Assembly (NCBI GenBank): GCA_002364005.1
Contig: DEXG01000023.1
Coordinates: forward strand, 116,159 to 180,158
Direction of reading: 5' to 3'
DNA: 64,000 nt
From: Phycisphaerales bacterium UBA3190
GTDB taxonomy: Bacteria; Planctomycetota; Phycisphaerae; Phycisphaerales; UBA1924
In this document: in pieces, positions 43,497 through 52,136 of the stretch
Layout: every line of letters begins with the position of its first letter
Numbering within the stretch: position 1 is the first letter of the stretch
Made by a program: the position numbers and the translations under genes
Notes under the pieces: model-generated
Database searches by the model: none
Seen by the model: the letters and a program-made list of their open reading frames with translations, nothing else
What the model was told of the DNA's origin: nothing

Positions 43497-45941
43497 TCAC
43501 TTGCGAATAAGCGTATAGGAGACGGCAAGGCACTCGCAGCCCAGCTTCTTTGCACCAGTTCGCGGTTGCGCCTCAAGCAATGCTCCGCACTTGGTGCACT
43601 TAAAGCAATCAACCAAATCCTTGAACACAGAGACGACTGATTCGAAATCGGCTTTCTCGAAGTTGGCCCACTCGTTGTAGTGCACGGCCTTGTTCACCAT
43701 CCACTGTTCGACGTTGCTCGCCGCTTTATTGTCGTCGAATCTTTCCCGTGCGGCCTTCGCTGCGGCTAGTGCATCCGCGTCACCCCACGAATCCGCGGCT
43801 TTCTCGGCCTTCTTCAGAAGGTCGCCGAATCGCCCGATCGCGTTCGGCAACAGGTCACCTAGGTCGTAATTGTTATCGAGCTTGAGCGGCACGGATGCCC
43901 CGATAGCAGCACAGACCTCTCCCGAGATATACTCCAAATACCTTCGCAGGATCCCTGCGGCGACAGAGACTCGTTCGTTTTCCAGCTCGGTTTCAATTTC
44001 TTCCCACGCATCTTGGGCGACTTGGACTCGTGGGCCGTGGTCGATAGTCCAGCTCCTGAAGTTCACCGCAGACGTCCGGCTGACGAGCTTCGCCGAACGC
44101 ATTTGATGTAGCCAAGCCTCGTCGTGTGTCGTGATGACGAACTGCGTATCCGGGAACTCTCGCCGAAGCAATCCGCACACTTCCTTGCGATGCTGTTTGT
44201 CAACAGACATCACGACATCATCGAGCACTGCAAGCTTGAAGTCCTCGCCGAGTAGCTGCTGCATGAGAGCGAGGTAGAGACAGAGTCCCATACCGTCCTG
44301 GTGCCCCTCGCTGTGATACGCACCAGGATGAAACAAGCCTCGCTCGTGGAAGTCGACTGCGAGGTCGAGCTTCCCCTCGCTGGGCGACAGCTTTGCAGTG
44401 AATTTTCCTTCGTCGTCCTTGTTGATGGCTCGATACCACTCGGCGAATGTCTTCTGCACGTCTTCGTACAAATCCGCCAAGACCTTGTTCGATGCCTCGC
44501 AATAGGCGTTGTAGACCGACCGGGCGTCAGCACTCGCCGTCTCGTGGTGTTTCTCGTCCCGTCGCTTCTCCCGATAGGCCTTGAGCCTCTCTTGTGCCAC
44601 AGCCAGGGACGCGGTCGCTTTCGACGTCGCTGAACGATCCGGGAGCTTCTTGAGTGCCGACCTTATCGTCTCAATCGACTTGCCGAGGTCGCCCGGAACC
44701 TCCCTCCAATCGCTCGCGACTCTGCTCGAAGTCGACAGCGCTCCTTCAACGGTACCCAATTCGGTCTTAAACGCCAGCAGGTCATCCAGCCACTTGTTGA
44801 GTGCGTCTGCCGGTGCCTCAAGCTCAAGAGTGCGAGCAGCCTTCGCGATTGGCTGTGCGAGAGCTCGAAGAGACTCCACTTGCCCTCTGAGCTTCGCTGC
44901 CGATTGCTTGAGAGCCGTTTCAATTGTCTCCGCATCTTCCGACTTCCGAACTTTCTCGCGAAGGTGTGATCGCAATGCCTCCGCTTCCCACTCGGTGTCG
45001 CAGAGTGGACACGAGTCATCAGAGACGAATTCAAGACCTGTCTTCACAAATGATCGGCGTTGTAAGGCAACCAGCAGGTCCGGCTCGTCTTGGAGCCGTT
45101 TCAGCTGGTCTCGAAGCTGACGCAGATCCGGATCGCCGTCTGGCACAGGCGACTTCACCGAGTCGGACAGAGCCTCAAGGTCGCGTAGTGCCGTCTCCTT
45201 CTCTAGCTTGGACGGACTTTCCTCGTCCTCGACAACACCCTCGGTGAACGAGGTCGTGGCGGTGAGTTCGGCCAGCTCTTCGAGACCCAGGACTTTTCGG
45301 TGCGAGTTGATCACCGCGAGCATCTGATCGGGTTCCAACTTGGGCAAATCGAGGTGGCGTCTCAACGCATCCGCAGCGGACTCCCTCGCGGCGACGGCAG
45401 CGGTGTGTGCACTTTTGGTTCGGTTGGCCGCTGTCTTCAAGCTCGCACGCGTGCCGTCGATTGACTCAAGACGCAACAGAGCCTGAATGTCCTTCGAGCG
45501 ATTACCTGCTTCCGTGAGGATGAACTTGATGATCTGACGACGAGTCAGCGTGATTTCCGGATGTGCAGCGACTTCAGCAAGGACATCGCGAACGGCATCG
45601 TCGTCGGGTTGAAGGATGAGCTCGTTGGGAGCCTTCACCTTCCTCGTCATGGTTACGGTCTTGTCAAGACCAGGGAGGTAGACCTTGAGTCGAACCAACG
45701 CCTTGTCCGGGTAGTCCCTCGCGTCCACATGAGGACCGTGCGTCTTGACCGAAAGGCCTGCGGTGCCTTTTCCAGACAACCGCGTCATGTCGCCAGTAAG
45801 GCCGAACTCGATGGCGTCTACAACACCACTCTTGCCGGACCCATTTGGCCCATGAATCGCGAATGCTTTGCGACCCATGTAGAGTGTGAGATTCTTGATC
45901 CCACGGAGTTCTTCGATGTGCACTTCTTCGATCTGGATCAT
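43497..45941 (-). CDS. SMC/Rad50-like AAA ATPase with central and C-terminal zinc-binding motifs (putative defence protein)
   Basis: An 814-aa protein. Head 1 has HGPNGSGKSGVVDAIEFGL (Walker A about 31-38); two coiled-coil arms surround CPLCDTEW (about 313), a zinc-hook-like turn; head 2 shows a signature-like region (HSEGHQDGMGLCLYLALMQQ), Walker B LAVLDDVVMSVD and the H-loop FVITTHDEAW. An additional 200-residue C-terminus ends in a zinc ribbon (CFKCTKC, then LGCEC). RecF/SMC-type ATPases with such add-ons occur in Lamassu-like and other defence systems, but I cannot match one exactly. Overlaps its small partner by 4 bp. Confidence 0.78.
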   Translation of the reverse strand: MIQIEEVHIEELRGIKNLTLYMGRKAFAIHGPNGSGKSGVVDAIEFGLTGDMTRLSGKGTAGLSVKTHGPHVDARDYPDKALVRLKVYLPGLDKTVTMTRKVKAPNELILQPDDDAVRDVLAEVAAHPEITLTRRQIIKFILTEAGNRSKDIQALLRLESIDGTRASLKTAANRTKSAHTAAVAARESAADALRRHLDLPKLEPDQMLAVINSHRKVLGLEELAELTATTSFTEGVVEDEESPSKLEKETALRDLEALSDSVKSPVPDGDPDLRQLRDQLKRLQDEPDLLVALQRRSFVKTGLEFVSDDSCPLCDTEWEAEALRSHLREKVRKSEDAETIETALKQSAAKLRGQVESLRALAQPIAKAARTLELEAPADALNKWLDDLLAFKTELGTVEGALSTSSRVASDWREVPGDLGKSIETIRSALKKLPDRSATSKATASLAVAQERLKAYREKRRDEKHHETASADARSVYNAYCEASNKVLADLYEDVQKTFAEWYRAINKDDEGKFTAKLSPSEGKLDLAVDFHERGLFHPGAYHSEGHQDGMGLCLYLALMQQLLGEDFKLAVLDDVVMSVDKQHRKEVCGLLRREFPDTQFVITTHDEAWLHQMRSAKLVSRTSAVNFRSWTIDHGPRVQVAQDAWEEIETELENERVSVAAGILRRYLEYISGEVCAAIGASVPLKLDNNYDLGDLLPNAIGRFGDLLKKAEKAADSWGDADALAAAKAARERFDDNKAASNVEQWMVNKAVHYNEWANFEKADFESVVSVFKDLVDCFKCTKCGALLEAQPRTGAKKLGCECLAVSYTLIRK

Positions 45942-46171
45942 TGCACGGCCTCGTCAGGCTTTTCCTGAAACAGCGAGACGAACTCGTCGGCCTTGGGTAG
46001 CTTGACGGCACTGAGCAATGTGCGTAGTTTGCTGCGACGCCCCTCGTCCATCACTCCCTCGGTTTCCAACTGACGCAGGCAGGTATCGTTTACCAGAGTC
46101 CTGACTGAGTGGGTGGACTCTCCGCCTTGCTCACCTCCGGCTGTTCCGTTCTCAGAAGAATCGGTGCTCAT
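45938..46171 (-). CDS. Small partner protein of the SMC-like ATPase
   Basis: A 77-aa protein: a Ser/Gly/Glu-rich first 20 residues, then a helical part (TLVNDTCLRQLETEGVMDEG, then RSKLRTLLSAVKLPKADEFV). AAGG SD; its stop overlaps the ATPase start (ATGA), so the pair is expressed together. No family recognised; small accessory subunits of ABC-ATPase defence systems have this size. Confidence 0.62.
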   Translation of the reverse strand: MSTDSSENGTAGGEQGGESTHSVRTLVNDTCLRQLETEGVMDEGRRSKLRTLLSAVKLPKADEFVSLFQEKPDEAVQ

Positions 46172-46219
46172 CGCGGTGCCTTTCGTTTCGCTATGTAGCG
46201 GGACCAGTTTCCATACATT

Positions 46220-47464
46220 CTAGCTACGGTTAAGCAGTTGTTTGCGAACCCACTCCACAGCCTCCCGCTGTTCCGGCGACACCGGCTTCATGTACCGATC
46301 CGCCATCTGCGAACTGGCTGAATGCCCGAGCCATCGCTTCATCGCTGCGATAGAGCAGCCTTTGCGGGAGCCAAATTCGGTTGCTCCCAGGTGCCGCAGG
46401 ATGTAGAAGCCGTCGAGGGATTCCTTCGATTCGCCGATTGCTTCCCGAAGCCGTCGCCACCACTGGAAGATCGAGTCTGACTTCGTATGCACTATGGGGT
46501 GGCCGGTCTCGGTAACGAAGAGCAGTTCACCCTTCCCGCGAGACGTCTCCTCCAGATACTCCTCGATTGAAGCCCAGACCCGAGGCGGGGTCTCGCCGTA
46601 GCGTTCGATGCCTGTCTTCCCTCGGCGGAGGTCATATGACTTCTTGTCGATCTGGCCCACGCGGACGTTGGCGAGATCGCTCTGCCCGAAGCCGAGACCA
46701 ATGCCCATCCAGATCAGCGCGCGCCCGCGAGTATCACAGTGCTTGAGCATCGCCTGGAGTTGCTTCTTTGACGGCAGCTTCTTGGACTTGGTACCACGAC
46801 CCGGGATGCGGTCTAGCGAATCCCAGTTCCAAGGCAGCACCTGCTGGCCATACTCGGGACGCCCCGCACGATCAACGATCTTCTTGACGATCTGCATCTT
46901 TCGGTTGAGCGTGTTCGCCGCGATACCGTTCTCTACGAGGTCACGGTTGTAGCTCTCAACATCGTCCATCGTCAGGTCTTCGAGCTGCATCTTGCCCGAT
47001 GCTCCGACGCCGTATCGCTCGTTGAGGTGAGCCAGGAAATCTTTGACCGCCTTCTTGCGATCGAGCAGTGTTCGAGGCGTGATCGTCCCCGATGCACGAG
47101 AGCCGCCACCCTCACGCACGCGGTCGGTCTCGTACCGAATCAAACCAGAAGCAATGTGTGCGATCGAACCTGGCACCGCTGTATCCGGCAAGTTCCTCCG
47201 TGTAGGCTTCCCCTTCGGTGTGCCATTCTGCATCTGCTCAAGCGTTGCGTTCGACACCTTCTCCGCAGTGCGTTCGTCGTAGCCGAGATACGCAGCGACC
47301 CAAGTGTGATACGCACGCTCTGCCTCGGCTTGAGACACATCACCAAACCGGTGTCTCTTCGGCGAGCCGGTTTTCGGATCGCGATACGACACATGCCACC
47401 CGATGCCACGGAGCTCGGTGTACTTCAGTTGTGGCACGCGCTTCTTGCGGTTAGGAGTTGGCAA
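46220..47464 (-). CDS. int: Tyrosine-type site-specific integrase
   Basis: A 414-aa protein from a TTG start. N-terminal arm- and core-binding domains (about 1-215), then a catalytic domain: GLGFGQSDLANVRV in box I, RRGKTGIERYG with the beta-hairpin Lys, GFYILRHLGATEF (box II Arg-His) and WLGHSASSQMADRYM with the Tyr nucleophile near 390. The usual first catalytic Arg in box I is replaced (FGQSD), as in other planctomycete integrases of the GFGNTD kind. It is 60 bp inside the right-hand arm sites and reads away from the att core, as expected for the element's own integrase. Confidence 0.88.
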   Translation of the reverse strand: MPTPNRKKRVPQLKYTELRGIGWHVSYRDPKTGSPKRHRFGDVSQAEAERAYHTWVAAYLGYDERTAEKVSNATLEQMQNGTPKGKPTRRNLPDTAVPGSIAHIASGLIRYETDRVREGGGSRASGTITPRTLLDRKKAVKDFLAHLNERYGVGASGKMQLEDLTMDDVESYNRDLVENGIAANTLNRKMQIVKKIVDRAGRPEYGQQVLPWNWDSLDRIPGRGTKSKKLPSKKQLQAMLKHCDTRGRALIWMGIGLGFGQSDLANVRVGQIDKKSYDLRRGKTGIERYGETPPRVWASIEEYLEETSRGKGELLFVTETGHPIVHTKSDSIFQWWRRLREAIGESKESLDGFYILRHLGATEFGSRKGCSIAAMKRWLGHSASSQMADRYMKPVSPEQREAVEWVRKQLLNRS

Positions 47465-47522
47465 CGATCAGCACTCTTCGGGTACCATGAGAACCTCGCC
47501 ACGATGGCGAGAAGCTGAAAAT

Positions 47523-47554
47523 TGTAGTGCAGAGACGCTGAGTTTTGTAGTGCA
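47523..47554 (+). promoter_or_regulatory. Integrase arm-type binding sites, right end
   Basis: TGTAGTGCA at 47523-47531 and TTTGTAGTGCA at 47544-47554, both forward, match the repeats near the left end and lie between the integrase start and the right core. They could also influence the integrase promoter. Confidence 0.6.
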
Positions 47555-47590
47555 TCGTTGTTTTTGATCTGGAATCGCCGATTCTACAGC

Positions 47591-47669
47591 GTTCCCAAGC
47601 TGAATGTCGTCGGTTCGATCCCGATCACCCGCTTTCGCAAGTCTCGCTTAAACAAGTGTTTATGCGAGG
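47591..47669 (+). repeat. Right attachment repeat containing the 3' half of tRNA-Gly(CCC)
   Basis: A 79-bp direct copy of 13880-13958, differing only at 47637 (G versus A at 13926). It begins in the anticodon loop and includes T arm and acceptor strand. Upstream (47580-47590) the sequence is not tRNA-like, so no complete tRNA gene stands at this end either. Confidence 0.85.
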
Positions 47670-47880
47670 TTTTTCTTTTGCACCTCAACTCCCCGCGCCC
47701 CAGATGGCCCGATGCGGTGCATATGTGTCGGAGATGTCCCGAACGGTTCGCAATCCCAACCGGCTTGACTCAGAGAACGAATCGACCCATATTCCAAATC
47801 AGCAGTGAGCTTGGCAAGGGTGGCAATCCTCGACACAAGCCAGAACCACGCGTAGCGCTGTGTTTGTAGTGTATCGTACT
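47670..47880. repeat. Degenerate arm of a second related element right of the right att repeat
   Basis: Positions 47671-47737 resemble the left-arm sequence that follows the left core (both read TTCTTTTGCAC after GCGAGG, then ATGGCCC and GTGCA) but with many differences. TTTGTAGTGTATCG (47863-47876) is a one-mismatch copy of the arm site beside the integrase. No gene is visible in this 211-bp stretch. Confidence 0.5.
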
Positions 47881-47890
47881 GACACGGCCC

Positions 47891-48163
47891 TCACGACTCT
47901 GACGGCTTCGGTCGCTGCTTTGTCCGGAGCGCCCCGACACTCGACAGGGTCGACACAACATACGGCACCATCACCGTCAATGCCATCTTCAGAATCCGAC
48001 CTTGCGTGATCTCACCCCGGAGAATCGCATCACCATGGTTGATGCTGATCAAAATCGCCCCGACGATGACCGCGTACATCAGCCCACGCCGAATAACCGT
48101 CGGCTGTATCGCAAGGGCAAACCAGCTGTCACGCTGCGTGTGCATATTGATTCGCTCGATCAT
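47891..48163 (-). CDS. nrtS: NrtS-like nitrate/nitrite transporter
   Basis: About 90 aa with two membrane helices (RRGLMYAVIVGAILISINHGDAI and ILKMALTVMVPYVVSTLSSVGAL, given here in parts), with the NHGD and PYVVST motifs I associate with NrtS, a very small nitrate/nitrite carrier. I prefer the ATG at 48163; ATGs at 48184 and 48145 are possible, since no SD decides. Lies between the M14 gene and the att remnant. Confidence 0.7.
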   Translation of the reverse strand: MIERINMHTQRDSWFALAIQPTVIRRGLMYAVIVGAILISINHGDAILRGEITQGRILKMALTVMVPYVVSTLSSVGALRTKQRPKPSES

Positions 48164-48224
48164 ATTCCCATTCAACAAGCACAAGCCCGAGGCTCAGCGC
48201 CTCAGCAGCAAGAAGCTCCTCGGA

Positions 48225-49988
48225 TCAATCAAGCTCAGCGTCTCGCTCACGCAGGGGGATACGAGCTTCGATATCACGCGCCTTTTCCGCGTGGTAGTTC
48301 AGCCTGATCATGCTCCCGGCTTCGCCACGAACCAGGAACCGGAAGGTGCTGATCGACTTGCCGGGGATCCCCCGTTCAATGAGCATCCGCTCTGGGCGAT
48401 GCTCATTGAGATTCATCGTGCGATCAAACCGGTCCGAGACCTGCCCAGAAAGCACCACCTCAGCCCCCTCGAATGTCAGCAGGTCGGGAAGCCCGATCTT
48501 GTTGCGTGCAGCGATAGCCAGCCGACTCCCGATGAGCTTGGTGTTCTCAATCTCGACGGTGACCTCCCAGAGGTCATCGCCAAGCTTTTCGATCCCTGCC
48601 CACTTGAAGTGCAGTTCCGGCATGTTCTGAGCGTGGAACATCGTAAACGCGAAGTTCCGATGGCAGCCCTCTTCAAGCATGAAGGGGGGCGTGACACGGG
48701 ATGAGTACTTGGTGCCGCCACCGATCAAAACCTTGCCGTGCTCGGGGTGGTCGTACTCGGTGTAATCGGTGAAGGTCTGCCCAAAGAGCATGCGGTCTTG
48801 CCAGTGCATGCGTTCCTCGGCACTGAACTCCCGATCCGGGTCGGGCATGATGCGTCGTTCGGTCCAGAGTTCGTTGGTGAAGCTGGCAATGCCCAGCCCC
48901 TCCGCAAGCCAGTTCACGAACCCGCCGTGCACGGTGTAGAGATCTGAGTGGATTACCCAGTAGTTGTAGAACGGGAGCAGGTCCTCACCCGCCTTGCCCA
49001 GCGCGTCGTACATGCGCCGGTCTTCACGCGTGTACAGATTGTCAAGATAAGACGCACCGGGACCACGCAGGATCATGCCGCCCGTGTTGTGATAACTCTG
49101 GCCACCGGCGATGTTGGGGCGCTTGATGATGAAATCCGCAACCGCCTTGGTTTCCTTGCGATCGAACGGGTAATCACCTGCACCGTACTGGATGTAGTTG
49201 GGTTGCCAGTCGCTCGCCCAGTTGCGATTCATGTCGTAGCCGCCCGGCCCGTCCTCATTGATGCGTCCGTCGCCGTCGTTGTCGATGCCCTCCGAGCCCA
49301 GTCGGCTCAGCTCGCCCTGCTCGCCCTCGGGGACCCGCTCGATGATGCGTGGATCCAGCGCGTTGCGCCGGTACCGCCCGTTGGGGTCAAACTTCCACAT
49401 CGAGGTGATATGCCCGTCGCCGTCGAGGTCTTCCGGGCCGTCCTCGTCAAGCTGCCCGTCATAATCGTTGTCGGTGGGCCGCTGCCCGGTTCGCGCCGAG
49501 TGCGGGGTGTTTGGGTTGGCAAACCACTCGGCACGCCCATCGGGATTCTGCGAAGGCACGAAGTAGAACGCGACACGATCGACAAGGTCGGTCAGTTGCT
49601 CCACCTCCCCGTAGCTCTTGGTGAGGTACCAGATCGCATACAGCACCGTCTCGGTGGCCTGAACCTCGTTGCCGTGCACATTGCCGTCGATGTACATCGC
49701 GGGCTTGTCCTCGGCCTTGCCGGTCTCGGGGTTGTTGAGCGTGACAACCCAAAGGTCTCGCCCCTGCTCGCTCTTGCCCAAAGACTCGACGCTGAGCAGG
49801 TCGGGGTACGCGGCCACGAGATCCTTGACGATCTGGGTGACTTCTTCGTAGTCGTAGAAGCGATTCCAGGCGACATCAACCTTCGATGGGACCTGCTGCT
49901 GGGCAACGGCCGTGGTACTGGTCAGCCCGCAGCAGCCCAGCAGGGTGGCGGCGATCAGCGAGCGACGAATGGTGTTGAACTTCTTCAT
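48225..49988 (-). CDS. Secreted M14-family zinc carboxypeptidase
   Basis: A 587-aa protein with signal peptide (cleavage near TAVAQ), a carboxypeptidase domain with the zinc motif HGNE (His105, Glu108), YFVPSQNPDGR, a substrate-binding DMNRNW, an acidic Ca-binding-like insert (DNDYDGQLDEDGPEDLDGDG) and a C-terminal beta domain. Expected to trim peptides outside the cell. It follows, 23 bp behind, a second M14-like gene on the same strand that lacks the zinc ligands. Confidence 0.85.
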   Translation of the reverse strand: MKKFNTIRRSLIAATLLGCCGLTSTTAVAQQQVPSKVDVAWNRFYDYEEVTQIVKDLVAAYPDLLSVESLGKSEQGRDLWVVTLNNPETGKAEDKPAMYIDGNVHGNEVQATETVLYAIWYLTKSYGEVEQLTDLVDRVAFYFVPSQNPDGRAEWFANPNTPHSARTGQRPTDNDYDGQLDEDGPEDLDGDGHITSMWKFDPNGRYRRNALDPRIIERVPEGEQGELSRLGSEGIDNDGDGRINEDGPGGYDMNRNWASDWQPNYIQYGAGDYPFDRKETKAVADFIIKRPNIAGGQSYHNTGGMILRGPGASYLDNLYTREDRRMYDALGKAGEDLLPFYNYWVIHSDLYTVHGGFVNWLAEGLGIASFTNELWTERRIMPDPDREFSAEERMHWQDRMLFGQTFTDYTEYDHPEHGKVLIGGGTKYSSRVTPPFMLEEGCHRNFAFTMFHAQNMPELHFKWAGIEKLGDDLWEVTVEIENTKLIGSRLAIAARNKIGLPDLLTFEGAEVVLSGQVSDRFDRTMNLNEHRPERMLIERGIPGKSISTFRFLVRGEAGSMIRLNYHAEKARDIEARIPLRERDAELD

Positions 49989-50011
49989 GGTGTGGTCTCT
50001 CTTTCGCTCGC

Positions 50012-51919
50012 TCAGTTGCTCAGCTTGATGGTGCGGTTGCCGAAACGCGGGTCGACGATCTCGATGCTTTCGGCACCGATGTCATCGCTGCGGAACACCC
50101 AGCGGTGCTCCGAACGTCCACCGTCCTGATCGAGCCCCCAGATGCGGTCTACACGCTGGCCGGTGATGATTCGGTCCACATCAGCCGAGAGCCGGACCAC
50201 CATGGGCTTGACGGTGCGGGTCGAACGGGCAAACACGGTGCTGGTTGGCAGGTCCCCGTTGTTGACCAGCGCGATGCGGACCTCGTAGAGCCCGCCTCCG
50301 AGATCCTCGATCTCCGGGCCAAGCACCTCAACCTCGGGTTTGGCCCCGAGCAGCTTGGCCGCGAATTCGGTGTGCTTGCTCGCCAGCTCGTCCAGATCCG
50401 TTGCCGGCGGGGTGATCTTGGCACCCGAGATAAAGCCGCCGATCTCGACCTTGCCAAGCGTCGGGTGGTCATAGGGCTGCCAGTCGACGAAGCCCTCGAT
50501 GCCCGCCTGCTCGAAGTAGGCGAGCCACTTGGCGTCCTCGCTCAGCTTCTTCTTGGTCTTCTTTTCACCCTTGGCTTCGCTCGTTTGCTCGGGTTGATCT
50601 TGGGCCGGCTGAACGCGACGCACCTCGATACCCGCCTGAGCGGCGTACTGCTCCACCATCTCCGGCGTGATCGATGCGATCATCGAAGGATCTGGCTCTT
50701 CGCCCGTCATCGCGATATAGGCCTCGGTCAACTCGTCGAGCGTCTCCTGACTGATGTCCCCCACCGGCGATGGGGTCAGCCGGGGCTCGTTATTGCCCTC
50801 GGGCTGCTTCGGCGCTTCACCTGACTTGCCCTCTTCCTTGTCATCCCCATTGTCCGCATCGGGACGGGTCCACGGCTGCACCGCAAAGCTCGGCAGGCCA
50901 CGCTGGGCGTAGAGCCATGAGTAAAAACTCCCAGCGGGATCGCCCTTGTCGGCGCTGTCCATGCCCGTCGCTTCCTTGAACCATTCGCCGGCCTCCTTGT
51001 ACAGACCCGCGTCCTTGGCATCGATGCCCTTGGGGGCACGCCCGGTGATGTCCTTGCTCTTGGCATCGGGCTGATTGATCAGGTTATCGTGCTTACCAAT
51101 GGTGATGGCCGCGATGATGTTGTCATGGTCGAATACGAACCGGGCCAGCGCGTGCGACTCGGGCTCAGAGAGCGGGTAACGCCCCGCGTGTGCCTGGTGC
51201 TCGGGCCACATGTGCATGAAGTTCTGATTGAGATCGACGGCTCCAAAGCCATCCTCGTTGATCACACCGTCATCGTCGTTATCGATCCCCTCTGGATAAA
51301 GGGTGAAGACAGCTCGCTGGCCCTCGCCCTTGTCGGGCACGATATTCAGGCGTGGATCGTCTGGGTCGGCCATGTGGGTCGGGGCATCATCGAGCGTGGG
51401 CTCGAGGCGGCGCATCATGGTGATGAACCCGTCGCCGTTGAGATCGTCACCGGGGTCCTCATCGAGCATCCGATCCCGGTCCTCATCGACCAGCCGCGCG
51501 TTGCCCGCGTGGCCCATACTCAGCGACTTCATGTTCCGCGCCGCCCCGTCGGGGTTCGCCCGGGGAACAATGTAGACCGTCATGCCTTCGAGTTGATCAG
51601 CGTGCTCAGCGAGCAGTTGCTCCGCCATCCTCGTGGCGACCTCGGTGCTCACGAGGTACTGAGCATCGATGCCCGCGACAATCAGCAACGCCGGCTGGGA
51701 ATCGGGCTCATCGTTGGCCGAGAGGGTCAGCAGGTGCAGGGGCTGGCCCCCAAGACTCTTGCCGATCTCGGTCAGCGACGCGTGGTCGCTCCCGGCGATT
51801 TCGCCGAGGCGCGTCGTCAGCTGTGAGTGATTCATGTAGCCCTGCGGCTGCGCGATAGCGGTCGTGCCCAAGAACATGGCCAAGGCCGTGGCTGGACAAA
51901 GAGTCTTGCTGATTAACAT
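50012..51919 (-). CDS. Secreted M14-like protein lacking zinc ligands (probable inactive paralogue)
   Basis: A 635-aa protein from the ATG at 51919 (signal peptide ending TTAIAQ); the longer frame from 52078 is not credible. It aligns in layout with the neighbouring carboxypeptidase (VPRANPDGAARN, DLNQNF and the same acidic insert) but where HxxE should stand it reads GIDAQYLVSTEV. A Lys/Glu/Asp/Pro-rich insert (DKEEGKSGEAPKQPE) and a C-terminal beta domain follow. Likely a substrate-binding or regulatory partner of the active enzyme. Confidence 0.78.
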   Translation of the reverse strand: MLISKTLCPATALAMFLGTTAIAQPQGYMNHSQLTTRLGEIAGSDHASLTEIGKSLGGQPLHLLTLSANDEPDSQPALLIVAGIDAQYLVSTEVATRMAEQLLAEHADQLEGMTVYIVPRANPDGAARNMKSLSMGHAGNARLVDEDRDRMLDEDPGDDLNGDGFITMMRRLEPTLDDAPTHMADPDDPRLNIVPDKGEGQRAVFTLYPEGIDNDDDGVINEDGFGAVDLNQNFMHMWPEHQAHAGRYPLSEPESHALARFVFDHDNIIAAITIGKHDNLINQPDAKSKDITGRAPKGIDAKDAGLYKEAGEWFKEATGMDSADKGDPAGSFYSWLYAQRGLPSFAVQPWTRPDADNGDDKEEGKSGEAPKQPEGNNEPRLTPSPVGDISQETLDELTEAYIAMTGEEPDPSMIASITPEMVEQYAAQAGIEVRRVQPAQDQPEQTSEAKGEKKTKKKLSEDAKWLAYFEQAGIEGFVDWQPYDHPTLGKVEIGGFISGAKITPPATDLDELASKHTEFAAKLLGAKPEVEVLGPEIEDLGGGLYEVRIALVNNGDLPTSTVFARSTRTVKPMVVRLSADVDRIITGQRVDRIWGLDQDGGRSEHRWVFRSDDIGAESIEIVDPRFGNRTIKLSN

Positions 51920-52136
51920 ACAAAGCCTCGAGTTGCGAAATCGGAATGGGTGTCCCACAGGGCCGAGTGGCCATGCATTCATACCGCGTGTGCGATGGCG
52001 GGTTGCAGTGCCCATCATACATGAAAATGCCAGAAGCGAATGAGGATGCGTGTTTTTTTGCCCCCCAATGCAGATCACGCGATGTGCCGGCTAGGGTTTT
52101 GAACCTCATCGATCACACCCAATCAGGAGCGAGCCG

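Larger units (their letters stand above)
13880..47669. mobile_element. 33.8-kb integrated mobilisable element (tRNA-Gly-type att sites)
   Basis: Bounded by 79-bp direct repeats with one mismatch (13880-13958 and 47591-47669). An integrase lies just inside the right end, a HTH gene just inside the left end, and arm-type repeats lie near both ends. The cargo is typical: MobF relaxase, coupling ATPase, ParA, ArdC, methyltransferases, anti-phage-type cassette, toxin-antitoxin. No VirB-type channel proteins are present, so transfer would need a helper. Confidence 0.88.

Noticed and set aside
48948..50129. 393-codon plus-strand frame
   Set aside because: Antisense to the M14 carboxypeptidase; no motif.
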